Below are positions 44,335 to 52,894 of a stretch of DNA of 64,000 nt, one piece after another; the first letter of the stretch is position 1; each line of letters opens with the position of its first letter. The stretch comes from Gluconobacter potus. Lineage in GTDB: Bacteria; Pseudomonadota; Alphaproteobacteria; Acetobacterales; Acetobacteraceae. The stretch is from positions 1 through 64,000 of the forward strand of contig NZ_JABCQF010000007.1 of NCBI RefSeq assembly GCF_015244705.1, given 5' to 3'. The position numbers and the translations under genes are program-made. The notes under the pieces were generated by a model. It saw nothing but the letters and a program-made list of their open reading frames with translations, ran no database searches and was not told the origin of the DNA.

Positions 44335-44507
44335 GACAGAAACCTACTCGTGACGGAGAATGGAGTAAAGCGCGGGATCAGGTCGATCCTGACAGTCTAT
44401 TGGCTCGTGACTTCGCGAAAGGTCAATGTCTTTGATTGAGGCTTAGGGGAATGGCTTTCGCCAGTGATCTGATATCCTTCGCATCATTTGAATGATGGAG
44501 AGCAGCC

Positions 44508-44909
44508 ATGACGTCATCCGGGTTTCCGCTTCTGAACGATCCTGACATCCTTCGGGACATCACGGCCCTGTCCGACCGTTACGAACGGGCCCTGGGCGAG
44601 AATGAACTGCAAGAACTGGACAGGCTGTTTTACGACGGGCCGGAGACGGTGCGTTACGGCGTAGGGGAAAATCTCTACGGCTTTGACGAGATCAAGGCGT
44701 TCCGCCGCAACAGGACGGGTGGTTCGCCCCCGCGGGAGGTCCTGTGCCGCGTCATTACCGTCATTGGCAGGGATGTGGCGACGGTGGACCTGGAGTTCCG
44801 GCGGATCGGAGCGGAGCGGATCGGGCGCCAGAGCCAGACCTGGTTCCGGACGCCCGAAGGATGGAAGATCATCGCCGCCCATGTCTCGCTGATGGGCACG
44901 GGATCCTGA
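44508..44909 (+). CDS. AtzH-like/HpxZ-type NTF2-fold protein
   Basis: A 133-residue protein with the cone-shaped NTF2/SnoaL fold. The pattern LSDRYERALGENELQELDRLFYDGPETVRYG, followed by GFDEIKAFRRNR and SQTWFRTPEGWKIIAAHVS, matches AtzH-like/HpxZ proteins (DUF3225). These are found in purine-derived oxalurate and s-triazine catabolism, mostly as small accessory proteins. GGAG lies 7 bases before the ATG. No purine genes are visible nearby, so the role here is open. Confidence 0.82.
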   Translation: MTSSGFPLLNDPDILRDITALSDRYERALGENELQELDRLFYDGPETVRYGVGENLYGFDEIKAFRRNRTGGSPPREVLCRVITVIGRDVATVDLEFRRIGAERIGRQSQTWFRTPEGWKIIAAHVSLMGTGS

Positions 44910-44919
44910 GCGCCGGGCC

Positions 44920-45744
44920 TCAGCTTCCGCTGGAGACATATCCCGCTACCGCCCGGTTCCAGACGAGGATCATGATGCCGAGGAAGGCGAACCCCGCCGC
45001 CGGCGAAAGCGCGCCGATCCATGTCGGCATGCCAAGCGGGTCCGGGTGGGCGAGGCTGAACAGCGTCGGGTAATAGCAGACGGCTGCGAGCGGCAGGACG
45101 AAGGTGATGAAGCGCCGGAGCCAGCGGCCGAACATGGTCAGCGGGTACTGTCCGGCCTCCACGCCGCCATAAGTCAGGACGTTCACGACCTCCAGCCCCT
45201 CGACAGTGATGAAGCACAAGGCGGCCTGTCCGATCAGGACGCCGAGGAACATGGCCGCACCGCCCGCGATGGCCCAGGGCAGGACCAGCGCTGCGCTCCA
45301 CTGGACATGAGGAGCAAGCCACAGACCCGCCACGAGCACGAAGAGGCCCTGAAGGAAGCGTCCGATCGGGCGCAGGCGCAGTTCGTGTCCCAGAAGTAGC
45401 AGCAATGTCGAGCGCGGTCGCAGGAGGAGGCGGTCGAAGCTCCCAGTCCGGACATATTCGCCGCCAAAGACCTCAAAGCCGCGTCCCAAAGTCTCGGCGA
45501 CGGCAAAAGCCACGTTCACAAGACCGTACAGGACGGCGACGGTTCCGATATCCCATCCCGCAATGCTGCCGAAGCGATGGAAGAGGCTCCAGATGCCGAA
45601 GAAGCTGAGGAGTGTCGTGACGAAATTGCCGATGGCCTGAATGACAAAGGTGCCGGGATAGCGGAGCTGCGCCACGATCGAAGCCCCGGCCATGCGCCGA
45701 TACAGGCCCGGACCGCTGAGCGTGCGGGAAGGGGATTGCGTCAT
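44920..45744 (-). CDS. ABC-2 type export permease (DUF990 family), second subunit
   Basis: A 274-residue membrane protein with about six helices. The pattern LRYPGTFVIQAIGNFVTTLLSFFGIWSLFHRFG, the FEVFGGEYVRTGSFDRLLLRPRS segment after helix 3, and the Gly-rich central region fit the ABC_2-like DUF990 family. These permeases come in pairs with one ATPase. I start at the ATG at 45744, just after the upstream gene's TGA; a GTG at 45753 would overlap that gene. The transported compound is unknown. Confidence 0.82.
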   Translation of the reverse strand: MTQSPSRTLSGPGLYRRMAGASIVAQLRYPGTFVIQAIGNFVTTLLSFFGIWSLFHRFGSIAGWDIGTVAVLYGLVNVAFAVAETLGRGFEVFGGEYVRTGSFDRLLLRPRSTLLLLLGHELRLRPIGRFLQGLFVLVAGLWLAPHVQWSAALVLPWAIAGGAAMFLGVLIGQAALCFITVEGLEVVNVLTYGGVEAGQYPLTMFGRWLRRFITFVLPLAAVCYYPTLFSLAHPDPLGMPTWIGALSPAAGFAFLGIMILVWNRAVAGYVSSGS

Positions 45745-45745
45745 G

Positions 45746-46570
45746 TCAGGCACCCTGCACCTCCAGCCGGTTCACGGTCTGGCGCATCCACAGACGTCCG
45801 AGAAGTGTCAGGGCCGTCAGCCAGAAAATCTGCAGACCCAGACCCGTGGCAACACCGCCGGGGATGGGTGTTCCGAGATAGATGCGGATGGGGATGTCGG
45901 TAATGCCGGCGAAAGGCTGTGCGAGCAGGAAAGGCCGGATCCAGTCGGGATAAAGCGGCAGTGGCAGGAGCATCCCGGACAACAGGACGGCGAGCGGCGT
46001 TCCGACGGCATAGCTCCCCAGAGGCGAAAGGGTACGGGCCGTGAGGATATTCCACCACATGACGATGGTCGCGGAAAGCAGGGCGCCGAGTGTGATGGAA
46101 AGAAGGGCCAGAGCCGCGGAGATCAGGCTGGCGGGGCCGGCCAGGCTCCACGCGCCCAGCCCGACAAGCATCGCGAGAGGACCGGCCACGCAGGCCAGCA
46201 GGACCGCTCGAGGCACCGCATTTCCCAGCAGTCGCGCCAGGCTGGCAGACAGCCACCAGTTCCACATATCGACCGGACGCAGAAGATCATAGACGATGGC
46301 TCCCGTCCGGGCGGCGTCGCCGATGGCAGGCAGGCAGCCGAGCGGCAGAAGCGTGAAGAGTGACTGCTGGATCCAGGTATAGGTCATGGCCTGTCGCAGC
46401 GAGAGCGGGGCCTGCACGTCCGGAGCGGCATGGTACACTGACGCGTAGGCCATCAGGGTCACGGCGCCGAACCACATCTGTGCCACTAGTCCCGCAACGA
46501 CGGCGATGCGGTATCGCAGCCCTATCTTCCATTGCAGACCGAAGGCCGTGAGATACGGGCGCAGGCTCAT
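45746..46570 (-). CDS. ABC-2 type export permease (DUF990 family), first subunit
   Basis: A 274-residue membrane protein with six helices, related to the downstream permease. The segment GAIVYDLLRPVDMWNWWLSASLARLLGNAVPRA after helix 2 is the family hallmark. Its ATG overlaps the ATPase stop by 4 bases. With its paralogue it should form the heterodimeric membrane part of an exporter, as in three-gene systems annotated as multidrug or antibiotic exporters. Confidence 0.82.
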   Translation of the reverse strand: MSLRPYLTAFGLQWKIGLRYRIAVVAGLVAQMWFGAVTLMAYASVYHAAPDVQAPLSLRQAMTYTWIQQSLFTLLPLGCLPAIGDAARTGAIVYDLLRPVDMWNWWLSASLARLLGNAVPRAVLLACVAGPLAMLVGLGAWSLAGPASLISAALALLSITLGALLSATIVMWWNILTARTLSPLGSYAVGTPLAVLLSGMLLPLPLYPDWIRPFLLAQPFAGITDIPIRIYLGTPIPGGVATGLGLQIFWLTALTLLGRLWMRQTVNRLEVQGA

Positions 46571-47547
46571 GCGGCGTGATCCGCATAGAAACGCGTGATG
46601 ATCTCGTCGATCGAGGGGCGGCTGATCCGCAGGTCGTCGAGACCCGGAAGATGGCCGACATGCGCGACGAGAGCTGGGGCCGGGATCTGATGCGGGTCGA
46701 AAGTGATGGTGAGACTATGGGGCTCACGCGCGGTTTCGTGGGCGCCGGCGGGAAGCGTCAGTTCGGGGGGCGTGTCATGGAAATCGAGCTCCAGAATACG
46801 CTCGGACAGCGTCGTGGTGCGAAGATCCTCGAATGGGCTGTCTGCGAGGATGCGGCCGTGACCGATGACGATTACTCGTTCGGCGAGTGCCTCGATGTCG
46901 TGCATGTCATGGGTCGTCAGCAGGACGGTCGTGCCGCGGTCCCGGCAGAGTTCATGCACGAAAGCCCGCACGGCGAGCTTGGAGGGGGCGTCCAGCCCGA
47001 TCGTGGGTTCGTCGAGAATGAGGATGTCCGGATCATGGATGAGAGAGGCCGCGATTTCGGCACGCATTCTCTGTCCGAGCGAAAGCTGGCGGACGGACTG
47101 GTCCATGATCCCGCCCAGATCGAGCGCATCGGCCAGACGGGCGCGGTTGCGGGCAAAACGCTCCGGTTCCACGCCGTAGATGTCGCGCAGCAAAGCGAGG
47201 CCTTCGGCGACCGAAAGATCCCACCAGAGCTGGGTCCGCTGCCCGAACACGACGCCGATCCGTGCCACATGGGCGATGCGGTTCGTCCAGGGCACCAGAC
47301 CGTTGACCTGCACCTCTCCCGACGTGGGGCGCAGGATGCCGGAGAGGATCTTGATCGCCGTCGATTTTCCCGCGCCGTTCGGGCCGATGAAGCCTGCGAT
47401 CTGGCCTTTCGGGACGGAAAAGGAAATCCCGTCCAGCGCGACGATATCACGGGTTTTTCCCCGCCAGCTGCCTCCTTCGCGGATCCGGTAGGTTTTGCGG
47501 AGATTGCTGACCGTAATGGCGTCGGTAAGAGAAGGGGGCGTCTGCAT
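46567..47547 (-). CDS. ABC transporter ATP-binding protein of the DUF990 exporter
   Basis: A 326-residue ATPase. Walker A GPNGAGKST is near residue 55, then RIGVVFGQRTQLWWDLSV, typical of this exporter class, the signature LSLGQRMRAE and Walker B ILILDEPTIGLD. The last 90 residues form a small extra domain, common in these ATPases. The ATG at 47547 was chosen with GGAG 5 bases ahead; an upstream in-frame extension lacks support. It heads the three-gene operon. Confidence 0.9.
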   Translation of the reverse strand: MQTPPSLTDAITVSNLRKTYRIREGGSWRGKTRDIVALDGISFSVPKGQIAGFIGPNGAGKSTAIKILSGILRPTSGEVQVNGLVPWTNRIAHVARIGVVFGQRTQLWWDLSVAEGLALLRDIYGVEPERFARNRARLADALDLGGIMDQSVRQLSLGQRMRAEIAASLIHDPDILILDEPTIGLDAPSKLAVRAFVHELCRDRGTTVLLTTHDMHDIEALAERVIVIGHGRILADSPFEDLRTTTLSERILELDFHDTPPELTLPAGAHETAREPHSLTITFDPHQIPAPALVAHVGHLPGLDDLRISRPSIDEIITRFYADHAA

Positions 47548-47653
47548 CAGGGCTCCGTCATGAGCGGTAAACATCTGTTTTGGGGAGAGTGGACAGCGGT
47601 CCATATTGAAAGCAAGCCGTTTCTGAAGGCGTGTGATGTACCAGTCGGCTGGC

Positions 47654-48082
47654 TCAGTGCCCTTTGCGAAAGCGCGTCGAGAGGATGATGGCGGAGACGG
47701 TCCGCTCCACCCCTTCCATCTGCCCGATATCGTCAATGGCGCGATTGATGTTTTCGGTCGTGGCGGCCCCCAGCAGGGCAATCAGGTCCGAGGCACCGCT
47801 GACCGCATGCAGTTCCCGCAGTTCGGGCAGTGTTTTCAGGTCCCGCTCCACTTTCTGCCGGTGGCGCGGTGTGAGCACGATCGAGACATGGGCGCGCACC
47901 AGATCCTCGTCCGGATTTTCGAGAAGCGTATAGCCCCGGATCCGTCCCTGCCGCTCCAGACGTTCCATGCGTCCCTGCAGAGTCGTGCGGGAGATCCCCA
48001 GCCGGCGCGCCAGCGCGGCTGTGGGGGTTCGCGCATTGCGGCGCAGGATATCGAGAAGAGCCTGATCGATCGGATCCGTCAT
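47654..48082 (-). CDS. Lrp/AsnC family transcriptional regulator
   Basis: A 142-residue regulator. The N-terminal helix-turn-helix DQALLDILRRNARTPTAALARRLGISRTTLQGRMERLE is followed by the RAM ligand-binding domain (about 65-140), with the GASDLIALLGA segment. It is divergent from an amino-acid dehydrogenase gene with a 121-base gap, consistent with amino-acid responsive control. The ATG at 48082 was chosen; an upstream TTG at 48103 is also in frame. Confidence 0.9.
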   Translation of the reverse strand: MTDPIDQALLDILRRNARTPTAALARRLGISRTTLQGRMERLERQGRIRGYTLLENPDEDLVRAHVSIVLTPRHRQKVERDLKTLPELRELHAVSGASDLIALLGAATTENINRAIDDIGQMEGVERTVSAIILSTRFRKGH

Positions 48083-48203
48083 TCTGACTGTTATAGACGG
48101 CAATCTGCCGTTGGGAATAGCTTTTTGCCGTCACGCTGCCGCTTGAGATCCGTCGGCCCAGACCCTGATCCTGTCCGTAACACTTCCGGAACAGGATATG
48201 ATC

Positions 48204-49280
48204 ATGAAGCAGGTTACGGTTGCAGGCGCGGGCAAGATCGGTTCAGCCATTGCGGAGCTTCTTCATCACGGCGGCTATCATGTGACGCTGCTTGACTGTC
48301 ATGCGGAGTATCTCAACAGCCTGAAACTGCCCGAAGGCATTGCACGCCAGACCGCTGATATCGCCCAGGGCCTTGATCCGGATCTGCTGAAGGGACAATT
48401 CGCCGTCCTGTCCGCGCTTCCCTTTCACCTGACACGCCCTGTCGCGCGCGCCGCAGCCGCAGCGGGTGTGCATTATCTGGACCTGACCGAGGACGTGGCA
48501 TCCACCCGTGACGTGAAGGCGCTGGCCGAGGGCGCGTCGCATGCGTTCATTCCTCAGTGTGGTCTGGCACCGGGTTTCGTCTCCATTGCCGCACATGATC
48601 TGGCCGGGCATTTCGACGAGATCGATACGATCCGGCTGCGTGTCGGAGCGCTGCCGCGTTTTCCGTCCAATGCGCTGGGATACAACCTGACCTGGAGCAC
48701 GGAAGGCCTCATCAACGAATATATCGAACCCTGTGAGGCGATCGTGGATGGGAAGCGCATCCTCGTTCCCGCGCTTGAGGGCATGGAAAGCCTGGGTGTC
48801 GATGGCGTTCTTTATGAGGCTTTCAACACGTCCGGCGGTCTGGGCTCGTTGTGCGAAACCTATGACGGCCGGGTCCGGGAACTCAATTATCGCACCATGC
48901 GATATCCGGGTCATCGCGATATCATGAAGGTTCTCCTATCCGATCTGCGGCTGTCGGAACGGCGGCATATCCTTCAGGATATCCTGACCCACGCCATTCC
49001 CGGAACGGCTCAGGATCTGGTGGTGCTGTCGGTTATCGTGACGGGGCTACGGGATGGTCGGCAGCAGCAGGAAACGCTGGCCCGGACCATTCACGCGCAG
49101 GAGTTCATGGGCGGATACCGGACTGCAATTCAGCTCACGACAGCCGGGTCCATCTGCGCGGTTCTGGACCTGCTCGCAGAAGGGAAGATTCCGTCGGCAG
49201 GCTTTGTCCGTCAGGAAGATATTCCGCTGTCCGCCTATCTGTCGAACCGCTACGGGCGGGTCTATCAACCGCAGGGCTGA
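48204..49280 (+). CDS. saccharopine dehydrogenase family protein (lysine dehydrogenase-like)
   Basis: A 358-residue protein. The N-terminal Rossmann fold has TVAGAGKIGSAIAELL, then a catalytic middle part with YLDLTEDVASTR and PQCGLAPGFVSIAAHDLA, which matches the saccharopine dehydrogenase/lysine-6-dehydrogenase-like group. These catalyse NAD(P)-dependent oxidative deamination or amine ligation of basic amino acids. The divergent AsnC regulator fits amino-acid control. I start at 48204 with AGGA 8 bases ahead; 48198 leaves no spacing. The exact substrate is not clear. Confidence 0.84.
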   Translation: MKQVTVAGAGKIGSAIAELLHHGGYHVTLLDCHAEYLNSLKLPEGIARQTADIAQGLDPDLLKGQFAVLSALPFHLTRPVARAAAAAGVHYLDLTEDVASTRDVKALAEGASHAFIPQCGLAPGFVSIAAHDLAGHFDEIDTIRLRVGALPRFPSNALGYNLTWSTEGLINEYIEPCEAIVDGKRILVPALEGMESLGVDGVLYEAFNTSGGLGSLCETYDGRVRELNYRTMRYPGHRDIMKVLLSDLRLSERRHILQDILTHAIPGTAQDLVVLSVIVTGLRDGRQQQETLARTIHAQEFMGGYRTAIQLTTAGSICAVLDLLAEGKIPSAGFVRQEDIPLSAYLSNRYGRVYQPQG

Positions 49281-49286
49281 ACTGCT

Positions 49287-50339
49287 TTATGCGCAGTTCA
49301 GGATCCGGACCAGCAGGATGCTGGCCCCCAGAAGGCCGGCCAGGGACATCGCGACTGTCAGGACCAGCGGTCGTCCCGCCCGGAAGACGGAACGGATATC
49401 GATCCCCAGACCCAGTGCTGCCATGGCCAGAATGGTCAGGAATGTGGCGGTCTGGCTGAGGGGAGCGATGCAGGCTTCGGGAATGACGCCAAGGGACCGG
49501 ACGATGATCATCGCCATGAAGCCCGCGATATACCACGGGACAAGGCGGAACAGCCTTTGGGTTTTGCCCGTGCCGGAAGGTTTCAGTGGCTGCGTCCGGG
49601 CGTTGTTGCGATGAACCGTCAGTGACAGAACGGCGCAGACCGGGCCCAGCATGAGAACGCGCATGAGCTTGACGAGCGTTCCGACATGCAGCGCGGCGGG
49701 ACCGAACGGCGCGGCGGCCGCCATGACCTGTGGAACCGCATAGACCGTCAACCCGGCGACGGCGCCATTGGCGATCCCGGACATGTTCAGGAAGGGGAGC
49801 AGGACAGGCAGCCCCAGAACGACCGCCAGACCACCTGCGGCGGTAAAGGCGATTGTCGCGCCGACATCCTCATCAGACGCCTGAATGGCAGGGGCGGCGG
49901 CCATGATGGCAGAATTGCCGCAGATGGAATCGCCACAGGCCACAAGCAGGGTCTGATTCCGAGACAGGCCATTCATCCGTCCGGCCCAGCAGGTGAAGAT
50001 CATGCTGAAGATCACCATCCCCAGAACGGCGAGCAGGATTTCAGGTCCGGCAGACCAGACGGCCTGAAGGCTGAAAGTCGTGCCCAGAAGGACGATCGCA
50101 ATGTTGAGGAGTGTCTTCGAGCAGAACCTGATCCCGCAATTGAAGGTGTCTGCGGGTTTGCGGACAGACCGCAGGATGACGCCCAGGATGAGCGCGATAT
50201 TCAGGGTCTCCAGAAAGGCTTTACCAGCCAGGATCCGTTCCACGTGCTCGAGACCAAAAGCCGCAAGCGCAATACCGATGCACAGGGCCGTTCCCGGAAA
50301 GCGGGACACGAGGTCTCCCGCGGGCGATAGGGTCTTCAC
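49287..50339 (-). CDS. YeiH family (UPF0324) membrane protein
   Basis: A 350-residue protein with about 10-11 helices. KTLLNIAIVLLGTTFSL and NQTLLVACGDSICGNSAIMAAAPAI are the family signatures, with the C-terminal MAALGLGIDIRS also conserved. YeiH proteins are described as putative sulfate exporters. The start is GTG at 50339 with AAGGAGAG 6-8 bases ahead; an ATG at 50384 is in frame but has no ribosome-binding site. It is divergent from a LysR gene, the usual YeiH/LysR pairing. Confidence 0.87.
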   Translation of the reverse strand: MKTLSPAGDLVSRFPGTALCIGIALAAFGLEHVERILAGKAFLETLNIALILGVILRSVRKPADTFNCGIRFCSKTLLNIAIVLLGTTFSLQAVWSAGPEILLAVLGMVIFSMIFTCWAGRMNGLSRNQTLLVACGDSICGNSAIMAAAPAIQASDEDVGATIAFTAAGGLAVVLGLPVLLPFLNMSGIANGAVAGLTVYAVPQVMAAAAPFGPAALHVGTLVKLMRVLMLGPVCAVLSLTVHRNNARTQPLKPSGTGKTQRLFRLVPWYIAGFMAMIIVRSLGVIPEACIAPLSQTATFLTILAMAALGLGIDIRSVFRAGRPLVLTVAMSLAGLLGASILLVRILNCA

Positions 50340-50377
50340 GATATGCTCTCCTTGATCGTGAAGATTTAGGGAGAGGA

Positions 50378-50435
50378 CAATCAATCAATCCAACGCATAA
50401 ATTTCATGATTCCAATCAGAAAAATCGATTGATTG
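50378..50435. promoter_or_regulatory. inverted repeat in the YeiH/LysR divergent promoter
   Basis: CAATCAATC (50378-50386, extended by another AATC) and GATTGATTG (50427-50435) are perfect 9-bp inverted copies separated by 40 bases. Both lie between the two divergent start codons and are A+T rich relative to the surroundings. They are good candidates for paired LysR binding sites, possibly with DNA looping. A classic T-N11-A motif was not singled out. Confidence 0.5.
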
Positions 50436-50450
50436 TGCTATCCATTGCCC

Positions 50451-51365
50451 ATGACTCTTGATCAGCTCCGTCTCTTCATCGCTGTTGCCGAACGCGAACA
50501 CGTCACTGCTGCGAGCCGGGCGATGAACGTCACCCAGTCCGCGGTCTCGGCGGCTATTGCGGCTCTGGAAGAGCGTTACGGGGTCAGGCTTTTTGATCGG
50601 GTGGGACGGGGCATCCGTCTGAGCGAGGCGGGACATCTGTTTCTGCCCGAGGCCCGTGCGGTCGTCGCGCAGGCCGCTGCGGCAGAAAACATTCTGGATG
50701 AGATCAGCGGGCTGAAGCAGGGAACGCTTCGTGCTGTGGCGAGCCAGACCATCGCTGCGTACTGGATTCCGTCCATTCTGGTCGCTTTCCGCAGAAAATA
50801 TCCGCAGATCAAGGTCGAACTGGCCGTCAGCAATACCGAAGAGGCCGCGAAGAAGGTCCGGGAAGGGGAGGCTGAACTGGGGATCGTGGAAGCGATTGTC
50901 GATGATCCAGCGCTCGCTCAGTGGCCGCTGGGAAAAGACAATCTGACCATTGTGCAGGCGGACGCCGGGGTTCCTGCACATGCTGACAGGGAATGGCTGC
51001 GCAAACAGGTCTGGGTGATGCGGGAGCCGGGATCGGGGACGCGGGCTACGCTGGAACACTATCTCCGGCGTCTTGGGATCGCGCCCGATGAGCTGAATGT
51101 CAGTCTGGTCCTGCCATCGAATGAGAGCGTACGCACCGCCATCGAGGCAGGAGCGGGGATTGGTGCGCTGTCATCGCTGGTGGTTGCCCCGGCGCTGCTG
51201 GCGGGGACGCTTCATGCGGCATCAGAGGTGCCGGAAAGCCGCTTTTTCTATGGGCTGAGGCATAAGGAACGTTACAGAAGCCCTGCTGCCGATGCGTTTG
51301 TGGAGATGATCGATCTTGCAAACAAGGGGCACGGGCCGCAGCCCGAAAGTGGACGCCAGACATGA
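50451..51365 (+). CDS. LysR family transcriptional regulator (YeiE/CysB-like partner of YeiH)
   Basis: A 304-residue LysR protein. The N-terminal HTH has HVTAASRAMNVTQSAVSAAIAALE, and the effector domain starts near residue 90, ending in a variable tail. LysR proteins next to YeiH often respond to sulfur compounds (YeiE in E. coli senses sulfite), but the effector here is unproven. Start at the ATG at 50451; a TTG at 50433 extends the frame without support. It ends at the terminator shared with the convergent cspA gene. Confidence 0.9.
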   Translation: MTLDQLRLFIAVAEREHVTAASRAMNVTQSAVSAAIAALEERYGVRLFDRVGRGIRLSEAGHLFLPEARAVVAQAAAAENILDEISGLKQGTLRAVASQTIAAYWIPSILVAFRRKYPQIKVELAVSNTEEAAKKVREGEAELGIVEAIVDDPALAQWPLGKDNLTIVQADAGVPAHADREWLRKQVWVMREPGSGTRATLEHYLRRLGIAPDELNVSLVLPSNESVRTAIEAGAGIGALSSLVVAPALLAGTLHAASEVPESRFFYGLRHKERYRSPAADAFVEMIDLANKGHGPQPESGRQT

Positions 51366-51389
51366 AAAAAGCCGCCCTTGCGGGCGGCT
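51365..51389. terminator. bidirectional intrinsic terminator between LysR and cspA
   Basis: AGCCGCCC (51370-51377) and GGGCGGCT (51382-51389), 8-bp arms with a 4-base loop TTGC. On the minus strand it is followed by TTTTTT and serves cspA; on the plus strand only TTCC follows, so it would be weaker for the LysR transcript. Confidence 0.85.
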
Positions 51390-51419
51390 TCCTGCACATC
51401 GGAATGTACATCAGGGCAA

Positions 51420-51626
51420 TCAGATTGCCTTGATGCTCACTGCCGACGTTTTGCCGTTGCGGCCAGACTCGAGCTCGTAAGAGACATGCTGACCTTCGTT
51501 GAGGGTGTGCATTCCGGCGCGCTCGAGTTCAGAGATGTGAACGAACGCATCCTGGCCACCGTTATCAGGCTGGATGAAACCAAAGCCCTTGGTGGAGTTA
51601 AACCATTTTACGGTGCCTGTTGCCAT
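51420..51626 (-). CDS. cspA: cold-shock domain protein
   Basis: A 68-residue OB-fold protein with both RNA-binding motifs: KGFGFIQPD (RNP1) and AFVHISEL (RNP2). It belongs to the CspA family of RNA chaperones, which melt secondary structure during growth and cold shock. AAGGAG lies 6 bases ahead of the ATG. An extended region upstream (51627-51898) is A+T-richer and may supply a long structured leader. It is a single-gene unit. Confidence 0.95.
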   Translation of the reverse strand: MATGTVKWFNSTKGFGFIQPDNGGQDAFVHISELERAGMHTLNEGQHVSYELESGRNGKTSAVSIKAI

Positions 51627-51700
51627 AACGAGGCTCCTTTTTAACAATAGCAGTCGTGCACAAGATACGCACGAAATCATAACTCTTAAGGGGAACGAAT

Positions 51701-51715
51701 GACGCAACATGCGTC
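51701..51715. repeat. short inverted repeat upstream of cspA
   Basis: GACGCA-ACA-TGCGTC, 6-bp arms with a 3-base centre, 75 bases upstream of the cspA start. It could be a leader-RNA hairpin, as cspA messages have structured leaders, or a protein-binding site. Function unknown. Confidence 0.35.
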
Positions 51716-51898
51716 GAAAACCCGCTTAGGAGCACCTGCCGACATCAGATAGACGTTAACTCGACCGCAGATGCAAGAGAAAAATCTAAGGCAGGGCATT
51801 ATAATTGTAACCGGAATTCAATATTTTCCTTAACCGGACCATAAATTGGCTCTGAATTCAGGGATATGAGACTGTATGTTTGTAAGAAAAACTGCGCC

Positions 51899-52558
51899 TT
51901 AATTCTTGCAGACCAGGCGGCATATCGTTTCGATATTAAAGGCAATTCTTTCTTCAAGCGCTTCGGGGGCTGTAAAATCCCGCTCGAAGATTACCGATCC
52001 CGTGAAGCGGTTCGTGAAATAATAATAATTGATCGAGGCGATCGTGATGTTCAGCTGGGCCGCGTCAATGCCGTCGCGGAAGATGTTTTCCCGAACGCCC
52101 CGGTCCAGAAGGGACTGGATGCGGCGGACGAATTTCTGACTGATCGTCTTCAGTGTAGGCGAGTTCCGGATATGGGCGGCCTGACAGAGGTTCTCGCTGT
52201 TCACGAGGGTGATGAACTCGGGATTGGCGATGTAATATTCCCATGTGAAGCGGACGAGCGTTTCGAGCGCTGTCCTGGGGGGCAGGTTCTCCAGATCCAG
52301 TCTGGTCTCTTCCTCCCGGATGTTGAGATATTCCCGCTCCAGGACGGTGCGGAAGAGGCCGTCCTTACTTTTGAAGTAGTGGTAGAGCATCCTCTTGTTG
52401 GCCTTGGCATCGAGGGCGATCGTATCGACCCGTGCGCCTTCAAGCCCGTTTCGGGCAAATTCCTTCTTCGCCGCTTCGAGAATGCGTAATTTCGTGGCCT
52501 CCGCGTCCCTGACGCGCTTTTTCGTAGAGGAGGACGCTCTGCTTTTCTCAAGGGGCAT
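51899..52558 (-). CDS. TetR family transcriptional regulator
   Basis: A 219-residue regulator. The helix-turn-helix (about residues 25-70) contains LEGARVDTIALDAKANKRMLYHYFKSKDGLF, the TetR signature. The C-terminal ligand-binding domain has SINYYYFTNRFTGSVIFERDF, resembling the RutR-like group. It is divergent from a 10-gene catabolic island 336 bases away. Two clean 20-bp palindromes and one degenerate copy at island promoters are the best candidates for its operators. The lysine/arginine-rich N-terminus (residues 1-20) is an extra DNA contact seen in some TetR proteins. Confidence 0.9.
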   Translation of the reverse strand: MPLEKSRASSSTKKRVRDAEATKLRILEAAKKEFARNGLEGARVDTIALDAKANKRMLYHYFKSKDGLFRTVLEREYLNIREEETRLDLENLPPRTALETLVRFTWEYYIANPEFITLVNSENLCQAAHIRNSPTLKTISQKFVRRIQSLLDRGVRENIFRDGIDAAQLNITIASINYYYFTNRFTGSVIFERDFTAPEALEERIAFNIETICRLVCKN

Positions 52559-52894
52559 CAGGGGTTTGTTCCGCTCTCAGTAGGGGTGCTCTTTCTGGGG
52601 GAAACCGCCCCAAAAGAAAAGCGGATCGTAAAATCACACTTAAAGTACGAAAAAATATCAACGTAACGTGATTTCATGCTGGCGCGCCCCTGCGATATGT
52701 GTAAGTAACTACATGGTGCGTTGTGCGTTAGGAAGTTGGAACCCGAGCGTCTGTGGTCAAATGCAGGTGAGGGTCATCCGTGATTAAGAATTGCATGTTG
52801 TAATATCTCTCGGGGTTTCCAGTTCATAAGAATAAAACCGGGCTGTTCATCGTAAAAGGGATGGAAGCGCCATAGTCAGCAGGAAATAAGTCTC
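52559..52894. other. 336-base regulatory region between TetR and aldehyde dehydrogenase genes
   Basis: Holds the divergent promoters. It is A+T-richer than the coding sequence on either side. A degenerate operator-like site is at 52705-52724. TGGGG/CCCCA around 52596-52612 could form a small hairpin. No coding sequence longer than a few dozen codons is visible, and no tRNA or known riboswitch was found. AGGAAATAAGTCTC precedes the ATG at 52895. Confidence 0.45.
52705..52724. promoter_or_regulatory. degenerate TetR operator candidate
   Basis: GTAACTACATGGTGCGTTGT matches the consensus palindrome GTAACTAACNNGTTAGTTAC at about 14 of 20 positions in one orientation; the left half (GTAACTA) is intact. 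It lies 171 bases upstream of the aldehyde dehydrogenase ATG. Weaker than the sites at 56071 and 59055. Confidence 0.35.

Noticed and set aside
51866-52489. Plus-strand frame opposite the TetR gene
   Set aside because: TetR has the intact helix-turn-helix on the other strand; the plus-strand product shows no known fold.
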